DNA from: Thioclava sp. GXIMD2076
GTDB taxonomy: Bacteria; Pseudomonadota; Alphaproteobacteria; Rhodobacterales; Rhodobacteraceae
Direction: 5' to 3'
Assembly: GCF_037949795.1 (NCBI RefSeq)
Contig: NZ_CP149934.1
Span: 1-64,000 of the forward strand
DNA: 64,000 nucleotides
The notes beneath the pieces are model-generated. The model was given only the letters and a program-made list of their open reading frames with translations. It was not told where the DNA came from and ran no database searches. Position numbers and translations under genes: made by a program. This document shows, piece by piece, positions 9,236-17,720 of the stretch (within the stretch, counting starts at the first letter, position 1; each line of letters starts with the position of its first letter).

Positions 9236-10792
9236 ATGACCTCCTCGATTTCCAGACGTCTTGTTTTGCAAAGCATGGGCGCGGCCAGCCTGCTGGGCGG
9301 GCTTGGCCTGTCAACCCGTGCCGCGATGGCGCAATCCACCAGCCTGCGCGCCGCGATCACCGGCTATAGCGTGATCAATACGCTCGATCCGGCGCAGGCG
9401 ACCTTGATCCCCGAATATTATGTGATGTGGAGCACCTTCAACGGGTTGATGAAATTCGACGCCGATATGAAGCTCGTGCCCGATCTGGCCGAGAGCTATA
9501 GCCCGATCGAGACCGGTGGGTTCGAGTTCAAGCTGCGCCCCGGCGTCAAATTCCACAATGGCGAGGTGCTCAGCTCGGAAGATGTGAAATTCTCCTTCGA
9601 GCGGGTGATGTCGCCCGATCTGGCCTCGCCCAATGCCTCCAAGCTCTCCGAGGTCAGCAAGATCGAGACGCCCGATCCCCTCACTGTGCGTATCCATACC
9701 AAAGCGCCCTATGCGCCGCTGCTGACCTTCCTGTCCAATAGCCGGACTGGTACGCAGATCATCAACAAGAAAGCCTTCGAGGAGATGGGCGCCGATGCCT
9801 TCTCGCGCGCGCCCGTTGGGACCGGTGCTTATAAGGTCAAGGAATGGAATGCGGGCGAGGGGCTGACGCTCGAGGCCCATCCCGAGTATTTCGAGGGCGC
9901 GCCGTCCTTTGCCAAGATCGAGGTGCCGCTGATTGCCGAGGAAGCCTCGGGTGTGACCGCACTCAAGGGCGGGCAGATCGATATGACCTCGACCGTTCCC
10001 GCCGCCGATGTGGCGCAACTCATGAAGGATGACAGCGTCACGCTCCTGCGCCAGCCGGGGCTCAACACGCGCTTCATCTCGATCAACCTCACCAAGGCGC
10101 CCTTCGACGATATCCATTTCCGCCGCGCCATCTCGATGGCCTTCCAGCGCGAGGCGATCGTGCAGGCTGTGCTCTTTGGCGAGGGCGTGGCCGCGGACGG
10201 GATCATCCCGCCGCAGCTGGCCGAGTATCAATCCGGCACCACCCGCAAATACATGACCTATAATCCCGAGGCCGCCAAAGCCGAGCTTGCCAAGTCCAAA
10301 TACAAGCCCGACGAGATGGAGGTGCCGGTGATCACATGGGGTGGCGGCTGGTGGAAGCGTTTTGCCGAGATCTTCGTGGCGCAGGTCAATCAGGTGCTGG
10401 GCACCAAGCTGACCGTCGAGGTCACCGATGCCAATGCCGCCTATGCGCGCCAGAAATCGGGAGATTTCGTGGCCGGTGTCTGGGGCTGGCTCGGAATGGT
10501 CGACCCCGATGAATATGTGGGCGGTTTGCTGACCAGCACCGGCTGGCGCAATTTCCAGGGCTATTCCAATGCGCAGGTCGATGAACTGGCGGCCAAGGGC
10601 GCAGCCGAGACCGACCCCGCCAAACGTCCCGAATTCTACAAGCAGGCCGAGGATATCGCGATGGACGAGGTGGCGCTGATCCCGTGTTTCTTCTCCAATA
10701 TCTCGAACTTGCTGCGTCCCGGCATCGAGGGCTTCGACCAGAAAGCCTATTCGAATTACGGCGACCAGTTCTACAAGATGAAGGAGGCCTGA
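9236..10792 (+). CDS. ABC importer, oligopeptide/dipeptide-type substrate-binding protein
   Basis: Periplasmic solute-binding protein of the family 5 (DppA/OppA/NikA) type, 518 residues. The start at 9236 has a Tat-like signal, SISRRLVLQSMGAASLLGG with cleavage near AMAQS; the open frame extends upstream into the monooxygenase gene but that part is a shadow. Family landmarks are LDPAQATL, KFDADMKLVPDLAESY, GVKFHNGE followed by DVKFSFERV, and PVGTGAYKV. It heads a cluster with two permeases and a fused ATPase. Family 5 proteins bind peptides, nickel chelates, opines and aminopolycarboxylates, so substrate cannot be read from this protein alone. Confidence 0.9.
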   Translation: MTSSISRRLVLQSMGAASLLGGLGLSTRAAMAQSTSLRAAITGYSVINTLDPAQATLIPEYYVMWSTFNGLMKFDADMKLVPDLAESYSPIETGGFEFKLRPGVKFHNGEVLSSEDVKFSFERVMSPDLASPNASKLSEVSKIETPDPLTVRIHTKAPYAPLLTFLSNSRTGTQIINKKAFEEMGADAFSRAPVGTGAYKVKEWNAGEGLTLEAHPEYFEGAPSFAKIEVPLIAEEASGVTALKGGQIDMTSTVPAADVAQLMKDDSVTLLRQPGLNTRFISINLTKAPFDDIHFRRAISMAFQREAIVQAVLFGEGVAADGIIPPQLAEYQSGTTRKYMTYNPEAAKAELAKSKYKPDEMEVPVITWGGGWWKRFAEIFVAQVNQVLGTKLTVEVTDANAAYARQKSGDFVAGVWGWLGMVDPDEYVGGLLTSTGWRNFQGYSNAQVDELAAKGAAETDPAKRPEFYKQAEDIAMDEVALIPCFFSNISNLLRPGIEGFDQKAYSNYGDQFYKMKEA

Positions 10793-10796
10793 TCCC

Positions 10797-11810
10797 ATGT
10801 CGGATCTGATCGGGGCCGAGGCGCCGCCCGGACTGTCCTTCGCCGAAAGATGGGGGCCGCTTGCCGCCTATCTGGCAAAGCGGATACTGGGTGGGCTCGT
10901 GGTGCTGCTGGCGGGCACTCTGGTGGTGTTCCTGACCATGCAGGCGGCGCCGGGCGATCCTGCTCTGGCCGCATTGGGCGAGAATGCGACGCCGGATGCC
11001 ATCGCGGCCTTCCGTGCCGAATACGGCCTCGATCAACCGGTCTGGATGCAGTATCTCGGCTGGCTCGGCGGGTTCGTCACCGGCGATTTCGGCCAGTCTC
11101 TGGCGGTCGCACGGGGGCTGCCGGTGGCGGGGCTTATCGCGCAGAAGCTGCCTGCCACGATCTTCGTGGGGACGCTTGCGCTGGTGCTGGCGGTAGTGAT
11201 CTCGCTCGTGCTGGGCACAGCGGCGGCGCTGCGCCGTGGCAGGGCCACCGACACCATCGCCACCTCGATCGCGGTTTTCGGCATCTCGATGCCCGATTTC
11301 TGGATGAGCTATGTGCTGATCTTCGGGCTGTCGCTGGGGCTCGGGTTGTTTCCGGCCTTCGGCTATGTCGCGCCCTCCGAGAGCCTCACGGGCGCGTTCC
11401 ATGCCGCCTTTCTGCCGGCGCTGGCCATTGCAGCCCCGATGGCTGCGGTCTTTGCCCGCACCTTGCGGGCCGTGTTGATCGAGACGATCTCGCGGGCACA
11501 TGTGACGGCGGCCACGTCCTTCGGCTTGCGAAGGAGCTTCATCTTCCTTCACTATGTGCTGCGCAACTCGCTCGTGCCCTATCTCACGGTGGTCGGGCTG
11601 CAGATCCGCTACATCCTTGGCGGGGTCGTCGTGGTCGAGCGGATCTTCGGCATTCCGGGCATCGGCTCGCTGATGGTCGATGGCGCTTTCGCGCGTGATT
11701 ATGCCGTGCTGCAGGCCTGCACGGTGGTGTTTCTGGTCATCGTGCTGGCGGTCAATCTGGCGGTCGATTGCCTCTGTGCGGCGCTCGATCCGCGCCAGAC
11801 GGTCAAATAA
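10797..11810 (+). CDS. ABC importer permease, DppB type
   Basis: Inner-membrane permease of the peptide/nickel importer family, 337 residues, about six membrane segments. The N-terminus carries the family start YLAKRILGGLVVLLAGTLVV and the MQAAPGDPA motif; the EAA-type loop is near LIETISRAHVTAATSFG, and GGVVVVERIFGIPGIGSL is the conserved C-terminal part. It starts 4 bases after the stop of the binding protein, with GGAGG just upstream. It carries a longer N-terminal tail (about 25 residues) than usual before the first helix. Confidence 0.9.
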   Translation: MSDLIGAEAPPGLSFAERWGPLAAYLAKRILGGLVVLLAGTLVVFLTMQAAPGDPALAALGENATPDAIAAFRAEYGLDQPVWMQYLGWLGGFVTGDFGQSLAVARGLPVAGLIAQKLPATIFVGTLALVLAVVISLVLGTAAALRRGRATDTIATSIAVFGISMPDFWMSYVLIFGLSLGLGLFPAFGYVAPSESLTGAFHAAFLPALAIAAPMAAVFARTLRAVLIETISRAHVTAATSFGLRRSFIFLHYVLRNSLVPYLTVVGLQIRYILGGVVVVERIFGIPGIGSLMVDGAFARDYAVLQACTVVFLVIVLAVNLAVDCLCAALDPRQTVK

Positions 11811-11830
11811 GGCCGGATAAGGGGTATCCT

Positions 11831-12664
11831 ATGTCATCGTTCAAACGTCTTCTACACCATCCGACGGGGCTTGTGGGCTTTCTCATCGTGGTCGTGATGG
11901 TCGCTGTGGTGGTGATCGGGCCGCATGTTATCGGCTATGGTCCCGAAGATATGGATTTCATGGCGATGCTGGCCCCGCCGAGCCTCGCGCATCCGTTCGG
12001 CACCGACAGTTTCGGGCGCGATGTCCTGTCACGCGTGCTGCAGGGGGCGCAGGTCTCGCTGGTAATCTCTGCGGGCTCGATCCTGCTGGCAGCGGCTCTG
12101 GGCTCGGCCATCGGGATCATGTCGGGCTATTGGGGAGGGTGGGTCGATAGCGTGCTGATGCGTCTCATGGATCTGCTCTTTGCCTTCCCCAGCTTTATTC
12201 TGGCGATGCTCCTGATGGTGCTTTTCGGCTTTTCCACCGCCAATCTCGTGGCCGCGATCGCGCTCGTCTATCTGCCGATCTTTGCCCGTATCACCCGCAA
12301 CAATACCGGCCTGATCCGCGAGGAACCCTTCGTGCAGGCCGCCCGCCTGATGGGGCGGCATCCGCTGGCGATCATGGTCTCCGATATCCTGCCCAATATC
12401 CTCGCGCCGATCCTCGTGCAGGCGTCGGTGGGGGTGGCCTTTGCCATCATCCTCGAGGCGGGGCTGAGCTTCATTGGTCTCGGCGTGCAGCCGCCTACGC
12501 CGAGCCTTGGTGGCATCATGGCCGATGGGCGCGAATATTTTTCCCGTGCGCCTTGGGTGCTGACGATGAGCGGCGTGGCCATCTCGATCGCGCTTCTGGG
12601 GATTAATCTTCTGGGCGATGGGCTGCGTGATCTGACCGACCCCAAACTGCGCGAAAGGGCCTGA
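11831..12664 (+). CDS. ABC importer permease, DppC type
   Basis: Second inner-membrane permease, 277 residues. The start at 11831 (MSSFKRLL) is preferred: it lies behind GATAAGGGG and 20 bases after the DppB-type stop, while the longer frame from 11768 would run inside the previous gene. Landmarks are the HPFGTDSFGRDVLSRVLQGA segment, the EAA-type loop with EEPFVQAARLMG, and GVAFAIILEAGLSFIGLGVQ near the end. It pairs with the DppB-type protein to form the channel. Confidence 0.92.
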   Translation: MSSFKRLLHHPTGLVGFLIVVVMVAVVVIGPHVIGYGPEDMDFMAMLAPPSLAHPFGTDSFGRDVLSRVLQGAQVSLVISAGSILLAAALGSAIGIMSGYWGGWVDSVLMRLMDLLFAFPSFILAMLLMVLFGFSTANLVAAIALVYLPIFARITRNNTGLIREEPFVQAARLMGRHPLAIMVSDILPNILAPILVQASVGVAFAIILEAGLSFIGLGVQPPTPSLGGIMADGREYFSRAPWVLTMSGVAISIALLGINLLGDGLRDLTDPKLRERA

Positions 12665-12667
12665 GCC

Positions 12668-14317
12668 ATGAAGCAACCTCTGGTAACGATCCGCAATCTG
12701 AAGGTCGCATTCGGCAAGGGGGCCTCGCGCAAAGAGGTGCTGCACGGGGTCGATCTCGATCTTTACCGTGGCGAGATCTTGGGGATAATTGGCGAGTCCG
12801 GCTCTGGCAAGACCATGACCGGCATGGCTTTGCTGCGGCTTCTGCCCGGAAATGCGCATGTGACCCAGGACGAGCTACGCTTTGATGGCGCGGCGCTTCC
12901 CGCGCTGAGCGAGGCCGAGTTTGACGGGCTGCGCGGTGTGCGCATGGCGATGATCTTTCAGGATCCCGTGGGCTCGTTCAACCCCGTCAAGCGTATCGGC
13001 TGGCATTTCGAGCAGATCTTTGCCCGTGTCGAACGTCGCGGGATGAAGGCCCGCAGCGAGACGGCGCCACGCGCGCGGGCGATCGCGCTGATGCAGGAGG
13101 TGGGTATCCGCCGCGCCGAGGAAAGTATCGACCTCTATCCCCACCAGTTGTCGGGCGGCATGTTGCAGCGGGCGTTGATCGCGCTGGTGCTGGCGCTCGA
13201 GCCCGATCTGATCGTGGCGGACGAGCCTACGACCAATCTCGACAAGGTGGTCGAGCACCAGATCCTCACGCTTTTCCGCGCGCTGCAGCAACGTCTTGAT
13301 GCGGCGATGATCTTTGTCACCCATGATATGGCGGTCGCGGCCTCGCTATGTGACCGGATTGCGGTGATGCGCGCGGGCGAGGTGCTCGAGGTGGCCCCTG
13401 CCACACAGCTCTTCGAGGCGCCGCAACATGAATACACGAAACTCCTGATCGATACGGCCCGCGCGCTCTCGCGCCCTGCAACGGCTGCGCCGAGCATTGT
13501 CAAGGAGCCGCTTTTCGAGGTCGAGAACCTTTCGCTCACCTTCCCGCCGGTGGGCCCCCGCGCGGCCTTCAAGGCGTTGAAGGATATCTCGCTCGAAATC
13601 CGCAAGGGCGAGGTGATCGGCCTTGTGGGAGAATCCGGTTCGGGCAAGACCACGCTCGGGCGCTGTCTGCTGCGGCTTTATGATCCCACCGGCAAGATCA
13701 CCTATAAGGGCCGCGACATCACCCGCATGGGCGAGACGGGCCTGCGCAAGATCCGGCGCGAATTGCAGATGGTATTCCAGGATCCGGGTGGCTCGTTCAA
13801 TCCGCGCAAGACGATGGGCCAGTCGCTCGGCGAGGCGCTGCGGCTCACCGGCCTGCGCGACAAGGCGCAGCTTGCAGCACAGGTGCGCGCACTTCTGGAG
13901 CGCGTGCGGCTTACGCCCGAGCATGCCGGGCGCTATCCGCACGAACTGTCGGGCGGGCAGCTGCAGCGTGTGGCAATCGCGCGTGCGGTCTGCCTGCAGC
14001 CCTCGCTGATCGTCGCCGACGAGGCCGTGTCGAAGCTCGATGTCTCGGTGCGGGCGGGGGTTCTGGACCTCTTCCGCGAGATCCAGCGCGAGCAGGGTCT
14101 CTCGATGGTCTTCATCACCCATGATCTGGAGGTGGCGCGCTATATGTGCGACCGCATCGCGGTGCTCTATCATGGCGAGCTGCTGGAGATCGGGCCGACC
14201 GAGGAGATTTTCGCCAACCCTCGCCACGCCTATACGCAGACGCTGCTGAAGACGCTCGATCATAGCCTTGGCGGGCGCGATTTCGGGCGTGCGGGCTACG
14301 GCCCGAAGGTCGCCTGA
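12668..14317 (+). CDS. ABC importer ATPase, DppD-DppF fusion
   Basis: Cytoplasmic energy subunit with two nucleotide-binding domains in one 549-residue chain, replacing the separate DppD and DppF. Domain 1 (about 1-265): Walker A GESGSGKT, signature LSGGMLQR, Walker B VADEPTTNLD. Domain 2 (about 275-530): GESGSGKTTLG, LSGGQLQR and Walker B VADEAVSKLD, where the usual DEPVSALD has Ala for Pro and Lys for Ala next to the catalytic Glu. It starts 3 bases after the permease stop. Convergent with the lyase-like gene, 9 bases away. A second fused ATPase of the same build lies at 37377-38999. Confidence 0.92.
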   Translation: MKQPLVTIRNLKVAFGKGASRKEVLHGVDLDLYRGEILGIIGESGSGKTMTGMALLRLLPGNAHVTQDELRFDGAALPALSEAEFDGLRGVRMAMIFQDPVGSFNPVKRIGWHFEQIFARVERRGMKARSETAPRARAIALMQEVGIRRAEESIDLYPHQLSGGMLQRALIALVLALEPDLIVADEPTTNLDKVVEHQILTLFRALQQRLDAAMIFVTHDMAVAASLCDRIAVMRAGEVLEVAPATQLFEAPQHEYTKLLIDTARALSRPATAAPSIVKEPLFEVENLSLTFPPVGPRAAFKALKDISLEIRKGEVIGLVGESGSGKTTLGRCLLRLYDPTGKITYKGRDITRMGETGLRKIRRELQMVFQDPGGSFNPRKTMGQSLGEALRLTGLRDKAQLAAQVRALLERVRLTPEHAGRYPHELSGGQLQRVAIARAVCLQPSLIVADEAVSKLDVSVRAGVLDLFREIQREQGLSMVFITHDLEVARYMCDRIAVLYHGELLEIGPTEEIFANPRHAYTQTLLKTLDHSLGGRDFGRAGYGPKVA

Positions 14318-14326
14318 GGCGCCCGT

Positions 14327-15682
14327 TCAGATCGCCTTCATCGCGGCGCGCAGGCGGGCCCCTGCGGCATCGACCTGGCGCCTCCGTTCGTCCAGCCGGT
14401 TGAGGCCGAGCCGGATGCGTGCCTGTGCCGAGATGATGCCGCTTGCCATCGAATCCGCCCCCGGGCCACCGATCGTATTACGGTGGGCGATAAAATGTTC
14501 TGGCGCCAGCAGGCTCCGCAGCTCGTCTGTCGAAAGGTCGAAAGCGGGGAAGCCCTCGGCCTGTGCAGCCCGCGCGATATCCTCGGGCGCCAGCGCCGAA
14601 AGCGGGCGGGCCGTGGCGTCCAGATCCCGCAGGGCGGCGTCGATGAGGAGCGTGGCATCCGTCCATGAGAGGCCCGAGCGGTCCTGCAGGAGGCGGGTCA
14701 GTTCTGGCGGCGGCGAGCGGTAGCCGGTTGCGCCCCCCATGCCCTGATCGGGGACCAGTTCCAGATCCTCGAACAGCCGCGCCATCATCTCCAGCCGCGC
14801 GGCAAGTTCACTGGCAAGCTCGCCCAGCTGGCGCTGGTTGGCCAGGCGCTCGACCGGTCCAGCCGCAGTGCTCTCGCTGGTGAAGAGGCCGCTCATGAAC
14901 CCGATTGCGCGCGTCGAGAAATGGCGCAATTCGAGCAATTGCTCAGGCGCGCGCTCCGATTTCAGAAGGCTCGGGCGCAGGGCCCAGAGTGGCAGCACCA
15001 TCCGCCGTTCGCAGGGGGACGCATGGCTGAGGATCTCGGTTACGATACCCGCCAGCGTCTGCGCCCAGATCGCCAGAACGCCGGCGCATTCGAGCACCAG
15101 ATCGCGGCTCTGTGCGGCATCGAGCGTGTTCTCGACCAACCCGTCAAAGCCTAGCAGATCGGCCAGCATCAAGCGGTTGAGCCCGAATTCGGCCCCATTG
15201 CCGCTTGCGGCCCCGGCGGGCGAGCGGTTGATCCGGTTATAAAGTGCCACCATCCTCTCGGAATCGCGCGCAAGCGCGCTGTCGGCCATCAGCGCCCAAT
15301 GTCCGAAATTACGCGGCTCGGCGGGTTCGCCATAGGCGCAATGCAGATAGATCGCCTGTCGATGGGTTTCCGCAAAACCGATGACCGCCTCGCGTAAACG
15401 GTAATTGGCCTGCATCAGGCCCAGCAGGGTCTCGCGGCTGCCAATACGGAAATGCAGCGCCAGTCGCTCGGCCTGTGGCAACGGGCCGCCCAGTGGATCA
15501 TGGAGCGCGCCCTGCCGGTTTCCCTCGATCCCTGCGGCGAGATGTGCGAGGCAGGTGCGCGCCGATCTCGCGTCCAGCCGTCCGGCCTCGACTGCGGCGA
15601 TCACACGGGCGCGGTCGATCATATCCTCGATTTCGCGGCCCTCGGACAATGAGGGAGCTGCTGGGGATGGGATTGGCGGCAT
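14327..15682 (-). CDS. Argininosuccinate-lyase-like protein without catalytic motifs
   Basis: Member of the fumarase/aspartase/argininosuccinate lyase fold, 451 residues, clearly related to the intact lyase at 30783-32297 (shared NRINRSPAGA / RANHSPAGAG, LADLLGFD..V.NTLDAA, LRHFSTRA / LRHLSTQA). The catalytic parts are altered. Where the intact paralogue has GNTHGQHAQP, this one reads HCAYGEPAEP, so the conserved Thr-His is lost. Where the intact one has SSMMPQKRNP, this one reads SLLKSERAP with one residue fewer, so the catalytic Ser loop is lost. The frame is open and uninterrupted, so it is probably a kept protein with a non-lyase role (binding, sensing or partner subunit) or with a different chemistry. 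It diverges from gntR. An alternative start is codon 21 (Met at 15622). Confidence 0.8.
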   Translation of the reverse strand: MPPIPSPAAPSLSEGREIEDMIDRARVIAAVEAGRLDARSARTCLAHLAAGIEGNRQGALHDPLGGPLPQAERLALHFRIGSRETLLGLMQANYRLREAVIGFAETHRQAIYLHCAYGEPAEPRNFGHWALMADSALARDSERMVALYNRINRSPAGAASGNGAEFGLNRLMLADLLGFDGLVENTLDAAQSRDLVLECAGVLAIWAQTLAGIVTEILSHASPCERRMVLPLWALRPSLLKSERAPEQLLELRHFSTRAIGFMSGLFTSESTAAGPVERLANQRQLGELASELAARLEMMARLFEDLELVPDQGMGGATGYRSPPPELTRLLQDRSGLSWTDATLLIDAALRDLDATARPLSALAPEDIARAAQAEGFPAFDLSTDELRSLLAPEHFIAHRNTIGGPGADSMASGIISAQARIRLGLNRLDERRRQVDAAGARLRAAMKAI

Positions 15683-15769
15683 ATGGACCTCGTCTCGTCG
15701 GGTTTGGGATATAGAAGCGATGTCTTCACGTCAAATGCTCTCCCGCTGGCGGTGCCCGGGACGGGGGGC

Positions 15770-15788
15770 TGTTTTTGTATTCACTTCC
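15770..15788 (+). promoter_or_regulatory. GntR-like operator half-site between lyase-like gene and gntR
   Basis: CTGTTTTTGTATTCACTTC lies in the divergent region and contains TTTTGTATTCA. This matches one strand of the near-palindrome CTTTTGAATACAAAAG found at 19923-19938. It is only a half match, so operator function is a suggestion. Confidence 0.35.
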
Positions 15789-15835
15789 GTCGCGGGGCGG
15801 ACTATCTGGGGGCAAGTAGCGTGAAGGGGCGCGAG

Positions 15836-16495
15836 ATGGGACTGGCAGATGGCGAGCTGATTGCGCACCGGATCTATGCGGCTGTGCGCGAGCGGATCCT
15901 GTCGGGCGCATACCCGCCCGGTTCTGTCTTGCGGCAGGAAGATATCGCGCGCCAGCTGGAGGTCAGCCGCGTGCCGCTGCGTGAGGTGTTTTCGAAGCTC
16001 GAGGCCGAAGGGTTCTTGCTGTCGCGCCCGCGGCGGGGCTATGCGGTGGTCTCGCTCGAGGCAGAGGAGATGGCCGAGATTTTCGATCTGCGCAGCGTGC
16101 TCGAGCGTCAGGCAGGGCAGATCGCGGCCCGCAAACGCAGTGATGGGGACCTTGCGGCGCTGACGGAGCTGCATCAAGAGATGGTGGCGGCCGATGCCTC
16201 GACCCCCGAGGGTCGGCAGATCTGGGCGCAGGCCAATCGGTCTTTCCACGAGCGGATCCTTGCGATTGGCGGACGCGCGCGCCTGCAGCGGATCGCATTG
16301 CTGCTGCGCGATCAGGTCGAGCCCTATGTCCGTATGGAGGTCGCCCTCAGCGTGGATGTGGCCGAAGCGATGCAGGACCATCTGGAGATTATCGGGGCAT
16401 TGCAGGCCGGTGATGCCGAGTTGGCCGGAGATCTGTGTTCGGCCCATTGCCGTCGGACCGAGCGCCGTCTGCTGGATCATCTGGGCAGGGAATGA
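15836..16495 (+). CDS. GntR-family transcription regulator, FCD (FadR/VanR) subgroup
   Basis: DNA-binding regulator of 219 residues. The start at 15836 (MGLADG) follows AAGGGG by 6 bases; the frame is open further upstream to 15683, but that part has no family similarity and covers the promoter. The winged HTH occupies about residues 8-75 (YPPGSVLRQEDIARQLEVSR, then PLREVFSKLEAEGFL, then RPRRGYAVVSL). The FCD ligand domain follows with FDLRSVLERQAGQIA and a His triad pattern (FHERIL, DHLEII, HCRR). Close paralogue of the regulator at 22905. Likely regulates the divergent lyase-like gene and perhaps the monooxygenase/importer cluster. Confidence 0.88.
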   Translation: MGLADGELIAHRIYAAVRERILSGAYPPGSVLRQEDIARQLEVSRVPLREVFSKLEAEGFLLSRPRRGYAVVSLEAEEMAEIFDLRSVLERQAGQIAARKRSDGDLAALTELHQEMVAADASTPEGRQIWAQANRSFHERILAIGGRARLQRIALLLRDQVEPYVRMEVALSVDVAEAMQDHLEIIGALQAGDAELAGDLCSAHCRRTERRLLDHLGRE

Positions 16496-17667
16496 CCGGC
16501 GGTTTCGGAGCTGGGCGCGGCTTCACGGCCCAGAAGGCAGGCCAGTGAGAGCGCCGCCAGCAGCGGAAAAAGCGCGACCCCGAGCCCCTGATCGACAAGT
16601 GGTCCCGCGACCAGCGGGGCGATCACCTGACCGACGCCCAGACCGGCTGTCACAAAGCCGAAGATCGCCGCCTGATCCGGGCCCTCCGCCAGACCGGCGA
16701 GAAGCGTGTCGCGCGAGGGAAGCGCCAGGCCGTTGGCAAGACCTGCCACGCAGATGAGCGCGAAGAGTAGCGGTTGTGGCAGGAGGGTGAGGCTTGCCAA
16801 TGCCCAGCACAGCGCCGAGCCTCCCATTCCGAACATCAGGCTGCGGGCGGGGAGTAGCCGTCGGGCAGTCATGCCGCCCAGAGCCACACCGAGCGTAATG
16901 GCGAGGAGATAGGCACTCAGAAATGTCGTAGCGGCGCCGACTTTCATGCCGCTATAGGCCAGAAGCGCGGGGATCATGAACCCCTGCGAGGCAGCCGAGA
17001 TCGCTCCGAAGGCCGCAAACAGCCCGAACTGGCGCCGGAAGACGGGGATTTTCCATGCGGGAACGCGTCGGGAGAATCCGGTGTCGTTGGGGATATGCTT
17101 TCCGAGCGGTAGCGTATTCAACACAAGCAGGGCGATCAGACCAAGGCAGGACAATGTGGCGGTCAACATCAAGCCCGCGCGCCAGCCTGCAATGAGCCCC
17201 CATGCACCGATCAACAGGGGGGCTGCGGCAAAGCCCGCGATACCTGCCAGCGAATGGGTGGCAAAGGCTTCGGCACGGCGCGTGTGGCTGACATGACGGC
17301 TCAGCAGTGCCATATCGGCAGGGTGGTAGACCGCATTGGCGATGCCGGCCAGTGCCACACAGATCGCCAGTCCGGTCAGGGACTGGGCCATGGAGGCGGC
17401 CAGAAAGGCCAGCGCCGCGCCGATTTGAGCCAGCACCAGAAGAGCCCGCCCGCCGAAGCGGTCGGTGATCCGCCCCATTGGTGTCTGCAAGAGCGCCGTG
17501 ACGAGGTTGTAGCCGATCATGATCAGACCGAGCGCCGTATATCCGCAGCCGAACTCCTTCTGGAGCAAGGGAAAGAGCGGCGCCAGGGCGAGGATATGGA
17601 TATGGCTGACAAAATGCACGGTCGAGACAGAAGCGATCACCGTCCAGTCATGGCGGGTCTGGGTCAT
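16477..17667 (-). CDS. MFS transporter
   Basis: Inner-membrane major facilitator carrier of 396 residues with 12 predicted helices. Start taken at 17667 (MTQTRHDW); the open frame extends upstream to 18072 but that runs antisense-like inside the reductase gene. Loop 2-3 has the MFS A-motif as GRITDRFGGR. The segments HIHILALAPLFPLLQ and NAVYHPADMALLSR are shared in kind with the second MFS gene at 29584 (HLYMLALPPLFPLL, NAIYHPADFRLLNR), so the two are paralogues. It is the last gene of the FAA hydrolase-reductase-MFS run, and its 3' end overlaps the end of gntR by 19 bases in a tail-to-tail arrangement. Confidence 0.87.
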   Translation of the reverse strand: MTQTRHDWTVIASVSTVHFVSHIHILALAPLFPLLQKEFGCGYTALGLIMIGYNLVTALLQTPMGRITDRFGGRALLVLAQIGAALAFLAASMAQSLTGLAICVALAGIANAVYHPADMALLSRHVSHTRRAEAFATHSLAGIAGFAAAPLLIGAWGLIAGWRAGLMLTATLSCLGLIALLVLNTLPLGKHIPNDTGFSRRVPAWKIPVFRRQFGLFAAFGAISAASQGFMIPALLAYSGMKVGAATTFLSAYLLAITLGVALGGMTARRLLPARSLMFGMGGSALCWALASLTLLPQPLLFALICVAGLANGLALPSRDTLLAGLAEGPDQAAIFGFVTAGLGVGQVIAPLVAGPLVDQGLGVALFPLLAALSLACLLGREAAPSSETAGHSLPR

Positions 17668-17720
17668 GGGACGTCCGGAACTAGGGGAGCCGCGCGCCGG
17701 AAGTGGCGCGCGCAAGGCGG

